Assembly: GCA_024282035.1 (NCBI GenBank)
Contig: JAMWZR010000007.1
Coordinates: 1-64,000 of the forward strand
Source of the DNA: Nitrosomonas sp.
GTDB taxonomy: Bacteria; Pseudomonadota; Gammaproteobacteria; Burkholderiales; Nitrosomonadaceae
Length of the DNA: 64,000 nucleotides
Direction of reading: 5' to 3'
Shown here: piece after piece, positions 43,741 to 54,062 of the stretch
Layout of the letters: each line of letters starts with the position of its first letter
Position numbering within the stretch: the stretch's first letter is position 1
Program-made: the position numbers and the translations under genes
Notes under the pieces: generated by a model
What the model saw: only the letters and a program-made list of their open reading frames with translations
The model's database searches: none
Told to the model about the DNA's origin: nothing

Positions 43741-43817
43741 TGGCGTGCCCGACAGGGATCGAACCTGTAACCCCCAGCTTAGAAGGCTGGTGCTCTATCC
43801 AATTGAGCTACGGGCAC
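43741..43817 (-). tRNA. tRNA-Arg (TCT)
   Basis: A cloverleaf on the minus strand with anticodon TCT in the loop CTTCTAA, matched 7-bp acceptor arms GTGCCCG/CGGGCAC, discriminator G and encoded CCA. Confidence 0.95.
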
Positions 43818-43853
43818 CAAGTCGGGCTTGCCCCACAATATTAGGGCCGAAAT

Positions 43854-43930
43854 TGGTCGGGGTGGAGAGATTTGAACTCCCGACATCCTGGTCCCAAACC
43901 AGGCGCGCTACCAGGCTACGCTACACCCCG
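43854..43930 (-). tRNA. tRNA-Pro (TGG)
   Basis: A cloverleaf on the minus strand with anticodon TGG in the loop TTTGGGA, acceptor arms CGGGGTG/CACCCCG, and encoded CCA. It is the first of the Pro-Arg-His set, an order recalling the arg-his-leu-pro operon of enterics. Confidence 0.95.
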
Positions 43931-44155
43931 GAAAAGGCGACACTATACCTTCTTAGTCAGAATACGTCAATTTCTTCGTGGCGATCATGCAAAAGTGGAA
44001 ACTGGGGGAATGGAAAATCTCTTCTGAAACCCATAATGTGTAATAAGAATCACATAAACACGATATAGAGTATGTGTAAACTCACATCAAGACCTGGGTT
44101 TTTCGTGTTAATGTACAAAACAGTCATCGAATCAATTGCAGATGATAACTTGCTG

Positions 44156-44161
44156 TATAAT
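44156..44161 (+). promoter_or_regulatory. Candidate -10 box for dksA
   Basis: A perfect TATAAT at 44156-44161 lies 64 bases before the dksA ATG in an AT-rich region. A good -35 is not evident at the usual spacing (TTGCAG at 44136 is only 14 bases away). Confidence 0.45.
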
Positions 44162-44224
44162 GCAGAATTTTGTAAATAGCATACGTTTTTTATGCAACCG
44201 GAATTAAGATAGGAGCTTTGGAAG

Positions 44225-44650
44225 ATGCCACAAGAGCAACATAGTAAGCATGTGACTCCCTATGAATTAAAGCCTGGTGAAGAGTATATGAATCAAGACC
44301 AGTTGCAGCATTTTCGTAAAATACTGGATGATATGAAAACGGAATTGGGTCAAGATATTGATCGGGCGGTTCATACCATGCAAGACGAAGCAACGGTTTT
44401 TGCTGATCCTAACGATCGTGCCAGTCAGGAATCTGATATGACTTTGGAGTTACGTAATCGAGACCGTGAACGTAAATTGATCAAGAAGATCGATGAAATT
44501 ATTGGCAAGATTGATTCAGGGGATTATGGTTATTGTGAAAGCTGTGGGATTGAAATTGGTTTAAAGCGACTTGAAGCTAGGCCTACTGCGACGCTTTGTA
44601 TCGACTGTAAGACCCTAGATGAAATTCGTGAGAGGCAAATCGCCAAATAA
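44225..44650 (+). CDS. dksA: RNA polymerase-binding transcription factor DksA
   Basis: A 141-residue DksA. The long coiled coil (about 25-98) has the tip motif DPNDRAS (61-67), matching the DxxDxA that enters the polymerase secondary channel. The zinc finger uses Cys104, Cys107, Cys125 and Cys128. DksA works with ppGpp to repress rRNA and activate biosynthetic promoters. It is a single gene bounded by its own promoter and terminator. Confidence 0.95.
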   Translation: MPQEQHSKHVTPYELKPGEEYMNQDQLQHFRKILDDMKTELGQDIDRAVHTMQDEATVFADPNDRASQESDMTLELRNRDRERKLIKKIDEIIGKIDSGDYGYCESCGIEIGLKRLEARPTATLCIDCKTLDEIRERQIAK

Positions 44651-44693
44651 TCAGTAATCAGTGATAGCTGGTTTTTAGATTTTGAAGAACTGG

Positions 44694-44740
44694 AAGGGCT
44701 CTATTGTATTGAATGTAAATACTCGAGCCCTTGTTTTTTT
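44694..44740. terminator. Terminator after dksA
   Basis: AAGGGCTC (44694-44701) pairs with GAGCCCTT (44725-44732) over a long loop, followed by G and seven T. It lies between the convergent dksA and pnp genes. Confidence 0.6.
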
Positions 44741-44744
44741 GGTT

Positions 44745-46883
44745 TTATTCTGTAGTTGGTGACGTATTTTCTGCATCTGCAGCGGGATTTCCGCTTTCTT
44801 CCGAGATGACTGCCTTCATGCTCAACCGTAACCTTCCCTTGTCATCTGCTTCTAAAACCTTGACTCTGACTTGTTGTCCTTCACTTAAATGATCAGAAAC
44901 ATTATTGACTCGTTCGCTGGCAATCTGTGAGATGTGTAGCAAACCGTCCTTGCCGGGAAGGACACTGACAATGGCGCCAAAATCCAACAATTTCAGTACT
45001 ACGCCATCGTAAATCCTGCCAACTTCAACTTCGGCGGTGATGTCTTCAATACGTTTTTTCGCGAGTTCGCCACCCTCGGCGTTAATACAGGCGATAGTTA
45101 CCTGACCATCATCGGTAATATCGATGGTGGTGCCTGTCTCCTCAGTTAATGTGCGAATCACGACACCACCTTTACCGATCACATCACGAATTTTTTCTGG
45201 GTTGATCTTTAGTTTGATAATTCGTGGTGCATGTACCGAGATATCTTCACGTGTGCTGGGCAGAGCCTGTTTCATGATCTGCAGTATATGCATTCGTCCT
45301 TCATGAGCCTGGATTAGTGCGGCGTGCATGATTTCTTTGGTAATTCCCTGGATTTTGATATCCATTTGCAATGCAGTGATGCCTTTTTCGGTACCGGCTA
45401 CCTTGAAGTCCATGTCGCCCAGATGATCTTCATCACCCAGAATATCGGTCAGCACTGCAAAGCGATTCCCATCCTTGATCAGGCCCATTGCAATACCTGC
45501 AACATGTGATTTGAGCGGTACACCGGCATCCATTAGTGCCAGACAACCACCACAGACCGATGCCATTGAACTGGAGCCATTGGATTCAGTGATTTCGGAT
45601 ACAACTCGCAGGGAATAGCCAAATTCTTCAGCGGATGGAAGAACAGCCACTAGCGCGCGTTTCGCCAGTCTGCCGTGGCCAATTTCGCGGCGCTTTGGGG
45701 TACCGACACGACCAATTTCTCCAGTTGCATAGGGAGGCATGTTGTAGTGCAACATGAATCGGTCACTATAATCACCCTGCAAAGAATCAATTCTTTGTTC
45801 ATCACGAGCCGTTCCCAAGGTGGCAACAGCCAAGGCTTGGGTTTCACCTCGGGTGAACAATGCAGAGCCATGTGTTCTGGGTAAAACGCCATTACGTATC
45901 GTAATCGGTCTGACTGTCCGCGTGCCACGACCATCTATACGCGGTTCTCCATCCAGTATCTGGTTTCTAACAATTTTTGCTTCGAGTGCGAAGTAAGCTT
46001 CGGTAAAGGATTGCAAATCCGGGCCACCTTCTGTATCGACACCGATTTCAGTTGCTACACGTTGTCGTATTGTTTCGATCGTTTCTGATCTAACCTGTTT
46101 TTGCTTGATTTTGTAAGCTTGTCTAAGATCCGCTTCAGCCAGTTGGCTAATTTTTTCTGCCAGCGCAGTATCCTTTTCCGGAGGAGTCCAGTCCCAGGCC
46201 GTTACCCCGGCTTCATCAGCAAATTCATTGATCGCATTGATGACGGTCTGCATCTGCTCGTGACCATAGGTGACAGCTCCCAACATGATTTCTTCTGATA
46301 GTTCCATAGCATCCGATTCGACCATCAGAACAGCCTGTTGTGTTCCTGCCACGACCAGATTCAGTTGGGTGTCCTTAAGTTCAGAAACAGTGGGATTGAG
46401 AACGTATTCATTATTGATGTAACCGACCCGAGCTGCGCCCAAAGGACCATCAAATGGTATGCCGGACAAAATCAGTGCTGCAGAAGTACCAATGATAGAT
46501 GGTATATCCGGATCTATCTCACTATCGGCAGACATCACGGTAGCGACGATTTGAACTTCGTTATAGAAACCTTCGGGGAAAAGGGGGCGAATCGGACGAT
46601 CAATGAGCCTGGAAGTAAGCGTTTCTTTTTCTGAAGGACGGCCTTCACGCTTGAAAAAGCTGCCTGGAATCCTGCCCGCAGCGTAGAATTTTTCCTGATA
46701 ATCCACTGTAAGTGGGAAAAAGTCCTGTCCAGGCTTAATGTTCTTGGCGCCCACAACAGTAACGAGTACTACTGTATCGTTCATTGTGACCATGACGGCG
46801 CCATGCGCCTGTCTGGCAATCTCTCCAGTTTCTAAAGTAAGCGTGTGTCGTCCGTAAGTAATGCTCTTCTTGATAGGCTTCAA
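44745..46883 (-). CDS. pnp: Polyribonucleotide nucleotidyltransferase
   Basis: A 712-residue PNPase: two RNase PH-like domains (about 10-230 and 300-540), a KH domain (near 553-610: [25 protein letters not shown]) and an S1 domain (near 620-690: [32 protein letters not shown]). It degrades RNA phosphorolytically from the 3' end, alone or in the degradosome. It follows rpsO on the minus strand, the classic rpsO-pnp operon. Expression is usually controlled by RNase III cleavage in the leader. Confidence 0.97.
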   Translation of the reverse strand: MKPIKKSITYGRHTLTLETGEIARQAHGAVMVTMNDTVVLVTVVGAKNIKPGQDFFPLTVDYQEKFYAAGRIPGSFFKREGRPSEKETLTSRLIDRPIRPLFPEGFYNEVQIVATVMSADSEIDPDIPSIIGTSAALILSGIPFDGPLGAARVGYINNEYVLNPTVSELKDTQLNLVVAGTQQAVLMVESDAMELSEEIMLGAVTYGHEQMQTVINAINEFADEAGVTAWDWTPPEKDTALAEKISQLAEADLRQAYKIKQKQVRSETIETIRQRVATEIGVDTEGGPDLQSFTEAYFALEAKIVRNQILDGEPRIDGRGTRTVRPITIRNGVLPRTHGSALFTRGETQALAVATLGTARDEQRIDSLQGDYSDRFMLHYNMPPYATGEIGRVGTPKRREIGHGRLAKRALVAVLPSAEEFGYSLRVVSEITESNGSSSMASVCGGCLALMDAGVPLKSHVAGIAMGLIKDGNRFAVLTDILGDEDHLGDMDFKVAGTEKGITALQMDIKIQGITKEIMHAALIQAHEGRMHILQIMKQALPSTREDISVHAPRIIKLKINPEKIRDVIGKGGVVIRTLTEETGTTIDITDDGQVTIACINAEGGELAKKRIEDITAEVEVGRIYDGVVLKLLDFGAIVSVLPGKDGLLHISQIASERVNNVSDHLSEGQQVRVKVLEADDKGRLRLSMKAVISEESGNPAADAENTSPTTE

Positions 46884-47001
46884 TTAACAATCCTTTTTTT
46901 GATGAAGTTTTCCAGTTATAGAATGGCGTGAATTCATGTAATGGTGGCCATTCTGTATGGAAAAAAATCGGCGCAGTCTGCTGCTGTATTGGCGGTAGAC
47001 T

Positions 47002-47271
47002 TTATTTGCGCAAACCAAGTCGCTCGATTAGTGTTTGATAAGACTCCTGATTGCGGCGTTTCAGATAATCGAGTAATTTGCGACGACGACTCACCATACG
47101 CAGCAGGCCGCGGCGCGAGTGATGATCCTTGACGTGTATCTTGAAATGCCCAATCAAATCATTGATCCGGGTGGTTAACAGTGCAACCTGAACTTCTGGC
47201 GAACCCGTATCTCCGGCAGCGCGCTGGTAGTCGCGGACCACTTGTGCCTTTTGGTCAATAGTAACTGACAT
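47002..47271 (-). CDS. rpsO: 30S ribosomal protein S15
   Basis: An 89-residue S15. The sequence shows the family core [45 protein letters not shown]. It binds 16S rRNA in the platform and starts assembly of that region. It lies 118 bases ahead of pnp on the same strand. Confidence 0.97.
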   Translation of the reverse strand: MSVTIDQKAQVVRDYQRAAGDTGSPEVQVALLTTRINDLIGHFKIHVKDHHSRRGLLRMVSRRRKLLDYLKRRNQESYQTLIERLGLRK

Positions 47272-47477
47272 AAAATTTCTCCAATTAAATTAGCAGTGTA
47301 AGGAAGACCCGGAATTTTACTATTTAATCGGCTTCTTGTCCAAATCAGATATGCTGAGAAATACTGCCCAAATCGGGGATGGCTAAAAGCGTGGCAACAC
47401 GCATGTGGACTGAACTGATAAAATCCATTCCGGAGCAATGTTATTTGATTGGTATTTACACGATAGGGCTTGAGAAA

Positions 47478-48041
47478 ATGCTGTTGATGATCGACAACTA
47501 TGATTCTTTTACTTATAACCTGGTGCAGTATTTTTCCGAGCTGGGTGAAAAGGTTGCAGTATATCGCAATGATGAAATCACGCTGGACGCCATCTCGCAG
47601 CTTCAACCTGAACGAATAGTCATATCACCCGGACCTTGTACGCCAACCGAAGCCGGAATTTCACTCTCGGTGATTGATCAGTTCAGTGACGATATTCCCG
47701 TGCTGGGGGTGTGTCTGGGACACCAGAGCATTGGACAGGCTTTTGGTGGCAAGATCGTGCATGCAAAACAATTGATGCATGGCAAGACATCCCCAATCTT
47801 TCATCACGATACCGGTGTTTTTCAGGGACTGCCGAATCCTTTTATCGCAACGCGCTATCATTCCTTGGTTATCGATCGCTCGACATTGCCGGATTGCCTT
47901 GAAGTAACAGCATGGACAGAAGATGGTGAAATCATGGGGGTTCGTCATAAAACCCGTGCTATCGAAGGAGTGCAATTTCATCCGGAATCCATTCTGAGCG
48001 AGCATGGTCATCAATTACTGAAAAATTTCCTGACTCGATGA
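47478..48041 (+). CDS. trpG: Anthranilate synthase component II (glutamine amidotransferase)
   Basis: A 187-residue class I glutamine amidotransferase that supplies ammonia to anthranilate synthase. The nucleophile Cys is in [15 protein letters not shown] (near 78-84), with the partner His-Glu in VQFHPESI near 169-176. The start [15 protein letters not shown] is the normal N-terminus; a longer in-frame start at 47379 is rejected. It may also serve PabA function. It heads trpGDC; trpE is not in this window. Confidence 0.95.
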   Translation: MLLMIDNYDSFTYNLVQYFSELGEKVAVYRNDEITLDAISQLQPERIVISPGPCTPTEAGISLSVIDQFSDDIPVLGVCLGHQSIGQAFGGKIVHAKQLMHGKTSPIFHHDTGVFQGLPNPFIATRYHSLVIDRSTLPDCLEVTAWTEDGEIMGVRHKTRAIEGVQFHPESILSEHGHQLLKNFLTR

Positions 48042-48072
48042 GCAGGATAGTACAAAAAACCAAGGGAATGAC

Positions 48073-49104
48073 ATGACACCACAACAGGCTTTACAACAGA
48101 TTATCGCCCATCAGGAAATCAGCCATGATGAAATGGTGGTGCTGATGCGCCAAATCATGCAAGGGGAGGTTTCGCCTGTTTTGATTGCTGGACTGGTGAT
48201 CGGTCTGCGGGTCAAAACGGAAACGGTTGAAGAAATTGCTGCTGCGGCGCATGTGATGCGCGAACTGGCTACACGTGTGGCGATCGAAGATGACAGCTAT
48301 CTTGTCGATACCTGTGGAACGGGCGGGGATGCAGCACATACTTTCAACATATCCACAGCGGCGGCATTTGTCGCGGCGGCAGCCGGTGCGCGAGTGGCCA
48401 AACACGGTGGCAGGTCGGTTTCCAGCAAGTCGGGAAGTGCCGATGTGCTCGAAGCATTGGGTGTCAATCTGGATCAGACGCCACAGCAAGTGGCAAGCAG
48501 TATTCACGACATTGGTGTTGGTTTCATGTTTGCTCCGCACTATCATGCAGCCATGAAGCATGCCGCGCCGGTGCGACGGGAATTGGGTGTCAGGACGATT
48601 TTCAATATTCTCGGGCCCCTGACCAATCCGGCTAACGCCAGACGTCAAGTACTGGGCGTGTTTTCAGGGGATTTGGTATTGACGCTGGCGCATGTTCTCC
48701 ATAAATTGGGTAGTCAGCATGTCATGATCGTGCATGGAGAGGATGGTCTGGACGAAATCACGATCTCGGGCGCTACTCGCGTGGGTGAGCTAAAGAATGG
48801 CAAGGTACATGACTATTTCATCAGACCGGAGGACTTTCAATTGAAAACGACGAGTATCGAATCATTGCGGGTCAATGATTGCGAACAAGCTAAGTCCATG
48901 CTGCTTTCCGTACTGGAAAATGTACCCGGTCCTGCGCGCGATATCGTGCTGTTGAATGCCGGTGCTGCCATCTATGTTGCCGGTAAGGCAGAGACGCTCG
49001 CTCAAGGTGTCGATAAGGCGGCGCAAGCAATTGCAAGTGGCGCTGCGCTCGGCAAACTCCGTCAGCTCATCGAATTCACACATAAAAATGGCGGTGAAAC
49101 ATAA
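48073..49104 (+). CDS. trpD: Anthranilate phosphoribosyltransferase
   Basis: A 343-residue enzyme joining anthranilate and PRPP in tryptophan synthesis. The PRPP-binding [17 protein letters not shown] lies near 79-95, [22 protein letters not shown] near 107-127. It lies 32 bases after trpG and two bases before trpC. Confidence 0.96.
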   Translation: MTPQQALQQIIAHQEISHDEMVVLMRQIMQGEVSPVLIAGLVIGLRVKTETVEEIAAAAHVMRELATRVAIEDDSYLVDTCGTGGDAAHTFNISTAAAFVAAAAGARVAKHGGRSVSSKSGSADVLEALGVNLDQTPQQVASSIHDIGVGFMFAPHYHAAMKHAAPVRRELGVRTIFNILGPLTNPANARRQVLGVFSGDLVLTLAHVLHKLGSQHVMIVHGEDGLDEITISGATRVGELKNGKVHDYFIRPEDFQLKTTSIESLRVNDCEQAKSMLLSVLENVPGPARDIVLLNAGAAIYVAGKAETLAQGVDKAAQAIASGAALGKLRQLIEFTHKNGGET

Positions 49105-49106
49105 TC

Positions 49107-49955
49107 ATGTCAGACATTCTTAAGAAAATCCTGACCGTTAAAAGACAGGAAATTGTTGCGGCAGAAAAACAGAAATCGTATGCAGCATTGTTACAGGAAG
49201 CAGCCACAGCATCACCAGTTCGCGATTTTGTAGCGGCCGTGCGTGACAAGATTGCGGCAGGGCAATCCGCCGTGATCGCCGAAATCAAACGAGCCAGTCC
49301 CAGTAAGGGTGTCTTGCGCGGAAAGGTCACTGACGCTCAGGCGCCAATGTTTGAGTTCATTCCTGCAGAAATCGCCGCAACCTATGCTCGGCATGGTGCA
49401 GCGTGTCTGTCGGTGTTGACCGATCAGCAGTTTTTCATGGGGAGTCCACAGTTCTTGCAGGAAGCGCGTGCAGCATGTCCACTGCCTGTGTTGCGCAAGG
49501 ATTTCATACTCGAGGCTTACCAGATTGCCGAAGCCCGGGTAATGCATGCCGATTGCATCCTGCTGATCGTCAGTGCATTCCTGCTGGATCAGGATGCTGC
49601 CACAGACTCACCTGTCATGCGGATGCAAAAGCTCGAAACTCTGGCCCATTCACTGGGTATGGCTGTGCTGGTGGAAGTACATGATGCAGCCGAACTGGAA
49701 ATGGCGCTCCAGCTCTCAACGCCGCTGATCGGTATCAATAATCGAAATTTACGGACATTCGAAACTTCACTTGATACCACCATTTCCTTGCTGCAAGCCA
49801 TTCCTTCCGATCGAATCGTGGTTACCGAAAGTGGCATACATACCCCGGCAGATGTCGAACGCATGCGTGTAAGCGATGTACATGCCTTCCTTGTAGGTGA
49901 AGCGTTCATGCGAGCCGAAGATCCGGGAGCCGAGCTTGCACGCTTGTTCTTTTGA
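49107..49955 (+). CDS. trpC: Indole-3-glycerol phosphate synthase
   Basis: A 282-residue TIM barrel. The signature [14 protein letters not shown] lies near residues 52-65, then [26 protein letters not shown] and TESGI near the C-terminal end. It converts CdRP to indoleglycerol phosphate. The chain is slightly longer than average through small loops (for example [14 protein letters not shown] near 160). It is the last host gene before the AT-rich island. Confidence 0.96.
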   Translation: MSDILKKILTVKRQEIVAAEKQKSYAALLQEAATASPVRDFVAAVRDKIAAGQSAVIAEIKRASPSKGVLRGKVTDAQAPMFEFIPAEIAATYARHGAACLSVLTDQQFFMGSPQFLQEARAACPLPVLRKDFILEAYQIAEARVMHADCILLIVSAFLLDQDAATDSPVMRMQKLETLAHSLGMAVLVEVHDAAELEMALQLSTPLIGINNRNLRTFETSLDTTISLLQAIPSDRIVVTESGIHTPADVERMRVSDVHAFLVGEAFMRAEDPGAELARLFF

Positions 49956-50088
49956 TAACCGGCCAATTGCTGGAGCGAAATAGAAATCCATTTGGTTGTA
50001 ATAAGTTAGTTTGTTGTTTTGTCAATATTGATTATTAATACCTCCAAACTACTATGATTATAAAAGATTATTCCTAATTTTAAAAATT

Positions 50089-50114
50089 AAATACAAAGAA
50101 AGATACAAATCTAG
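50089..50114. repeat. Left candidate attachment site
   Basis: A 26-base AT-rich segment with two ATACAA units, matching 58240-58265 in 21 of 26 positions. It lies about 130 bases after trpC, at the place where the base composition falls. Confidence 0.35.
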
Positions 50115-50240
50115 TATTCAGAAATTTTAATATGGGCGGCACTGTCATAACGCTGCATCAGGTTCAACGAGGTATCTGACCAACGACCATAAATCATCAA
50201 CGATTTTTCAATCGAATCGCGTCTTTATAGCCTTTTAACA

Positions 50241-50405
50241 TCATAGAAACAGGAATTCTTGTTCCAATTTTTTTAGAGTATTGATAATTTTTGTTCTATC
50301 CTCTGAATCCATAACACCAATATTAAAAGGCATTTTTCTGTATATTGGCTCTACATTTTTGATTGTATCGTTGGCTTCAGTCCTCAAAATAAAAACAACA
50401 ATCAT
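50241..50405 (-). pseudogene. 54-codon frame, possible gene remnant
   Basis: An ATG-started minus-strand frame encoding IYRKMPFNIGVMDSEDRTK in its middle, with normal amino acid composition, but directly preceded by a stop codon and followed by other short open frames. I do not recognise a family. It probably is a fragment of a degraded island gene. Confidence 0.3.
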
Positions 50406-50431
50406 CTAGAAATGTAATCATCTCAGAGTAT

Positions 50432-50740
50432 TCATTCAAATACGCCTAACACGGACGGAAAATCCTGAGGTGGAAACAATCTTTTTACACTTGTAAACTG
50501 CCAGCCACCAATTTTCCCATTAGTGGTTGGCACACCAAGTGTGTTTAGCGTTCCAGCTATTTCCTTTTTACTCATACAAAGTAACGAATAATCCCCTCGC
50601 CTACATTTTCCGCATTTGCAAAAATTTTCAAATACTCTTCTGCGTACTACCTCACGTAATTCCTTTCTCTTTGTGCTTGCTTTCAAAGCCGCCGCAGCTG
50701 TTGCTTGTGTAGTTCTAATTTTTTTCTTTTTTTCATTCAT
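50432..50740 (-). CDS. Small basic protein with recombinase-like C-terminal segment
   Basis: A 102-residue protein. The N-terminal 40 residues are Lys/Ala/Arg-rich. CKCGKC near 42-47 could bind zinc. The segment KEIAGTLNTLGVPTTNGKIG followed by GWQFTSVKRLF looks like the linker-helix often found after the catalytic domain of serine recombinases (...LN..G..T..G..W....V...L). It may be a detached DNA-binding domain or a small regulator. Function is not established. Confidence 0.55.
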   Translation of the reverse strand: MNEKKKKIRTTQATAAAALKASTKRKELREVVRRRVFENFCKCGKCRRGDYSLLCMSKKEIAGTLNTLGVPTTNGKIGGWQFTSVKRLFPPQDFPSVLGVFE

Positions 50741-51290
50741 AGCCCAACGGATTGTAACCCCCTATTTCATAAATAGGTATGAGAAATAAATCTTGAAATC
50801 GGTGTGAATAGAAGCATGGAAATCACTCATTCTTTGGATAGTTATCAAGAGGATTCTAGTTACATGAGCAATTCAACACACCACAGTTAACGGCATGTGC
50901 GAATTAAAGCTTTTGTCACATTTATATGGTGAGAAAGCAAATTTAACGCAAGGTTTGCATTAGCTCCAGCCAAGAAATGTTTTTTATAAATATGTAAGTA
51001 AGTAGTAATCAAGTTACTTTGATTTGGCACCTTTAAGGGTGAATCGAGTATCGGGATATTAATGAAGCTAACTAACAAACTGTGTGTTTACTGAGTATTC
51101 AGAATACATGGTTTAGTTAACTATTTCCGTTAGTTATAGTTTTTAAGCTTTAGAGATATTTCATATTAATGATTATTGATAACTGATTAGTTGAAGATTT
51201 GAATAATCCTAGAAATCAACCATTCATCAAAATTGATTTAATGGCTTACATAAATGAAATTTAACTAAAACTTATAAAGGTATGTATTAA
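50741..51290. other. Long AT-rich gap upstream of the Rep-like gene
   Basis: No gene I would support. A 63-codon frame on the minus strand (50887-51078) lacks a ribosome binding site and any motif. The gap would be expected to hold the promoter, and possibly the nicking origin, for the HUH protein, but I cannot point to a specific hairpin. Confidence 0.5.
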
Positions 51291-51851
51291 ATGGAAAGAA
51301 AAAAAGCAATATTACAATCTGAAATGACTCAATGGATTAATGAATTTAATCATAATGGCTCATTAATGTTAACTATTAGCGAACCACATAAACGATTAAA
51401 GAGGTATGCAATTGATGGAACAAACTTAGAACCAATTATTGCTGAGATAATAAGATTGAGTAATGCTAGTGTATTTACGAAGAATAAAAGACATGAATCA
51501 CTCGATGGCCTTATTGTAGAAGAAAGTCCGCGTTTCCGCCCTCACTATCATATTCTTTTCTCAAAACCTGAGAAAATGGAATTCGATGTGTTTAGAAAGC
51601 GATTAAGCAGAATTGCTAATCTCATGTGCAATGAAAACTTTAAATTCGATTTAAGTAAATCAAATTTTTCCCAAAAAACAAAAGAAATAATATCTAAACC
51701 TTGCTACGACCGATATGCCAAAGTTTCTGATTATCATGAAAACTCAGCCAGTTATTTAACCAAAGAATTGGGATTTGCGAATTACTATATGCTACAAGGT
51801 CGCGGATTCAATCGGGAGAATGACAAGCTGACTTTGAAAGTTACTAAATAA
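51291..51851 (+). CDS. HUH-type Rep-like endonuclease (rolling-circle type)
   Basis: A 186-residue protein with the three motifs of HUH replication initiators in order: LMLTIS (25-30, motif I), the HUH motif HYHILF (85-90) and Y-x-x-K in ASYLTKEL (Tyr155, Lys158). Such enzymes nick a strand at an origin and stay linked through the Tyr. With one Tyr and this spacing it is closest to Rep proteins of small phages or plasmids and inovirus-type Gp2 proteins. It is short but appears complete. It stands alone, with no coat or partition genes nearby. Confidence 0.65.
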   Translation: MERKKAILQSEMTQWINEFNHNGSLMLTISEPHKRLKRYAIDGTNLEPIIAEIIRLSNASVFTKNKRHESLDGLIVEESPRFRPHYHILFSKPEKMEFDVFRKRLSRIANLMCNENFKFDLSKSNFSQKTKEIISKPCYDRYAKVSDYHENSASYLTKELGFANYYMLQGRGFNRENDKLTLKVTK

Positions 51852-52029
51852 TTTAAAAAGCCTATCGTTTTGCAATAACAGCGATTACTAATGAGCATTT
51901 CTTGCAGAGTGGCAATTCATCGAGTGAAATTATCATTTAGAGATTAGCTAGCATTAAAGTTGATTACCCGCTGCCATTAATCAAAGAAATTTTTTAGATG
52001 TAATTGTTCGTTAATTTGAAAATTGAAGG

Positions 52030-52051
52030 CCCTCGAAAGAGGGTTTTTTTT
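52030..52051 (+). terminator. Rho-independent terminator
   Basis: CCCTC-GAAA-GAGGG (52030-52043) followed by eight T. It lies 179 bases after the Rep-like gene and would end its transcript. Confidence 0.85.
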
Positions 52052-52224
52052 GTTTTATGTAGCTCAAGGTACATTAATTTCAAACTCTTTGAGGGTTCCA
52101 AGCCATGTGGGGCATGAGGGTTGAATATGAATATAATTGTCTAACGGTAGTGAATTCCCCAACCCCAAAAAAACAAATTAATAATCATCTTAGTATCCGG
52201 CCCGACTGTGTAAGCTGCTGTCAG

Positions 52225-53148
52225 CTAAGATTCCATATTCCCATCTATTGATTGCTTATAACTAAACTGAAAATCAAATATTTCTTGTTTCGTAAAAATT
52301 TCAGAAAATGCTGTTATCAATTTCCCCCTTAATTCATAGTTTCTAGTAACACAGATATCAACATCGCTAATTAAATGTTTAGTAGCAAGTTTGAGTGCTT
52401 CATAGTTTCGTTCGCCAATTATTTCTATGATTTCCGTCTCATACAAAGATTGCCCACTGCAAACACCATTTTCTTCAATAAGCTTCTGATATTTAAAATG
52501 TAATGAGGAGCGAAGCTGAATGTCGTTTAGTGTTATAAAGAAATACTGGTTTGCTACATGCAGGTCTACCATTAACTCTCTGTATTTCGGATTGAATAAA
52601 AAAGCTATTTCTTCAGCTTTAAGTTCTGACTTTGGAGCTTGAAAATTATGTAGAGGCAGCATTTCTATATGACAAAGTGGCTTATTTCTGTGGGGTTCTA
52701 TAAAATCTTTTCTAAATTGCACTATTGTGTTTAATCGTTCAAAAAGTATATACAGAACTGTGTTTGCTGCTGCTAACTGCTTATCTCTTTTTCCTTTCTC
52801 TAAGATATGATTTTGTGTTTTAAAAGCTATCCCTGCACCAAGAAAAGTTGCGAACAAAGTCATAAGTGCTGGAATATAATTTCCTAATTTTGATTGGTCG
52901 AGTTTAATCTCTTTTAATTCATCGCTATAAATTTCTGAATTTTGTTTTAGCGTCGCAATTTTATTTTCTATTTCAATATTACGAATTTCTAAACTATTTT
53001 TAAGGTCTTCAATTTCTTTCTCTAATTCAATTTTGTTTGCTTCAGCTACATGTTGATATTCCGTTGCACTTATTGCTGGCGTAGCTGACAGCATAATAAA
53101 CATAAAAATGAAAAATTTCGTAACAAGGAAGAGTAGCTTTGATTTCAC
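52225..53148 (-). CDS. Coiled-coil membrane protein of unknown function
   Basis: A 307-residue protein. An N-terminal signal peptide (to about SATPAISA, residue 28) is followed by a periplasmic coiled coil (about 33-85, Glu/Lys/Ile/Asn-rich), one transmembrane segment (YIPALMTLFATFLGAGIAF, near 90-108), and a cytoplasmic region of about 200 residues with no motif known to me. This layout would allow signalling from periplasm to cytoplasm. It is an orphan gene in the island; a defence role is possible but unsupported. Confidence 0.65.
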   Translation of the reverse strand: MKSKLLFLVTKFFIFMFIMLSATPAISATEYQHVAEANKIELEKEIEDLKNSLEIRNIEIENKIATLKQNSEIYSDELKEIKLDQSKLGNYIPALMTLFATFLGAGIAFKTQNHILEKGKRDKQLAAANTVLYILFERLNTIVQFRKDFIEPHRNKPLCHIEMLPLHNFQAPKSELKAEEIAFLFNPKYRELMVDLHVANQYFFITLNDIQLRSSLHFKYQKLIEENGVCSGQSLYETEIIEIIGERNYEALKLATKHLISDVDICVTRNYELRGKLITAFSEIFTKQEIFDFQFSYKQSIDGNMES

Positions 53149-53424
53149 TATATATATGTATTTAAATATGATTTTTTCAATGTGCCTTTTATCTAGTCAG
53201 CACCTACAAATTTCCTACTGGTTCAAGTTTCATTGGGTGACGATAAAAATCAGCACCACAAATCAGCAGATTCTCAAAGATTCTCCTATAAGAAAAAACA
53301 CTTACATAGCTTGACAATACGAAAGGTCTAAAAATAATATTTTTAACCATTTTTTTGGTATTATTATTGTATATCATATAGTTACGTAATTTTCAAACTT
53401 ACCTAAGCTGATAACTTTTCTGTA

Positions 53425-53985
53425 TTATCCTGAATTAGTTTCAGACAATAGTCTGTAAACCGATGCCTTGGATAAGCTATACGCTGTCATTAAATCTTTT
53501 ATTAATACTCCATTGGTACGTTTTTGGCGCATTTCTTCAATTTGTGAATCAGATAGTTTGGCTTTTCGACCAAAGACAACCCCATTATTTTTTGCTTTGC
53601 TGATACCTTCCATCTGACGCTCTTTGCGAAGTTCAGTCTCAAATTCTGCAATACTAGCCAGTATCCCAAAGAGTAATTTACCTGTCGGGGAAGTAGTATC
53701 TATGGATTGGTCAAGAACTCGAAAACCCACGCCTTTTTCGTTTAATTGCTGAAGAATATTGTGCAAATCAACAGTAGAGCGAGCAAGCCTATCTAGTTTT
53801 GTTATGACTAAAACATCTCCTTCCCTTACATAATCTAGGCATTTTTTTAATTCTGCCCTATTAGCATTGGTGCCAGATTTTTTTTCCTGATAAATTTTTT
53901 CGCAATGATTTGATTTAAGTTTTTCAATCTGAACTTCAAGGGATTGACCAATGCTGCTTACCCTAGCGTACCCAACAATCGCCAT
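53425..53985 (-). CDS. Serine recombinase (resolvase/invertase family)
   Basis: A 186-residue serine recombinase of the Tn3 resolvase/Hin type. The nucleophile is Ser10 in GYARVSS, with the arginine motif VITKLDRLARS near 60-70 and LLFGILASIAEFETELRKER (102-121). The C-terminal helix-turn-helix GVLIKDLMTAYSLSKASVYRLL is complete. A 12-bp perfect inverted repeat lies just upstream and may be its crossover or operator site. An AAGG ribosome binding site precedes the ATG. Confidence 0.93.
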   Translation of the reverse strand: MAIVGYARVSSIGQSLEVQIEKLKSNHCEKIYQEKKSGTNANRAELKKCLDYVREGDVLVITKLDRLARSTVDLHNILQQLNEKGVGFRVLDQSIDTTSPTGKLLFGILASIAEFETELRKERQMEGISKAKNNGVVFGRKAKLSDSQIEEMRQKRTNGVLIKDLMTAYSLSKASVYRLLSETNSG

Positions 53986-54032
53986 GTCTTACAATTCCTT
54001 AGATATTGAGAGAATGTTATTATAAGACATTT

Positions 54033-54062
54033 TTTGAGACATTGAAAGAGCAATGTCTCAAA
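54033..54062. repeat. 12-bp perfect inverted repeat before the serine recombinase
   Basis: TTTGAGACATTG (54033-54044) and CAATGTCTCAAA (54051-54062) flank a 6-base spacer, and an additional GACAT copy lies just before (54026-54030). The site sits 48 bases before the recombinase start. Resolvases bind such repeats in res sites and in their own promoters. Confidence 0.7.

Larger units (their letters stand above)
49956..50431. other. Gap after trpC with short remnant frames
   Basis: No full gene is seen. The first 130 bases are AT-rich; from about 50120 to 50405 several short frames on the minus strand are open, as in a decayed gene. The left copy of the flanking repeat is at 50089-50114. Confidence 0.5.

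Noticed and set aside
43745-44068. A 107-codon plus-strand frame with the phrase GVERFELPTSWSQTRRATRLRY
   Set aside because: It runs antisense through the Arg and Pro tRNA genes; this phrase is a well-known spurious translation of tRNA complements.
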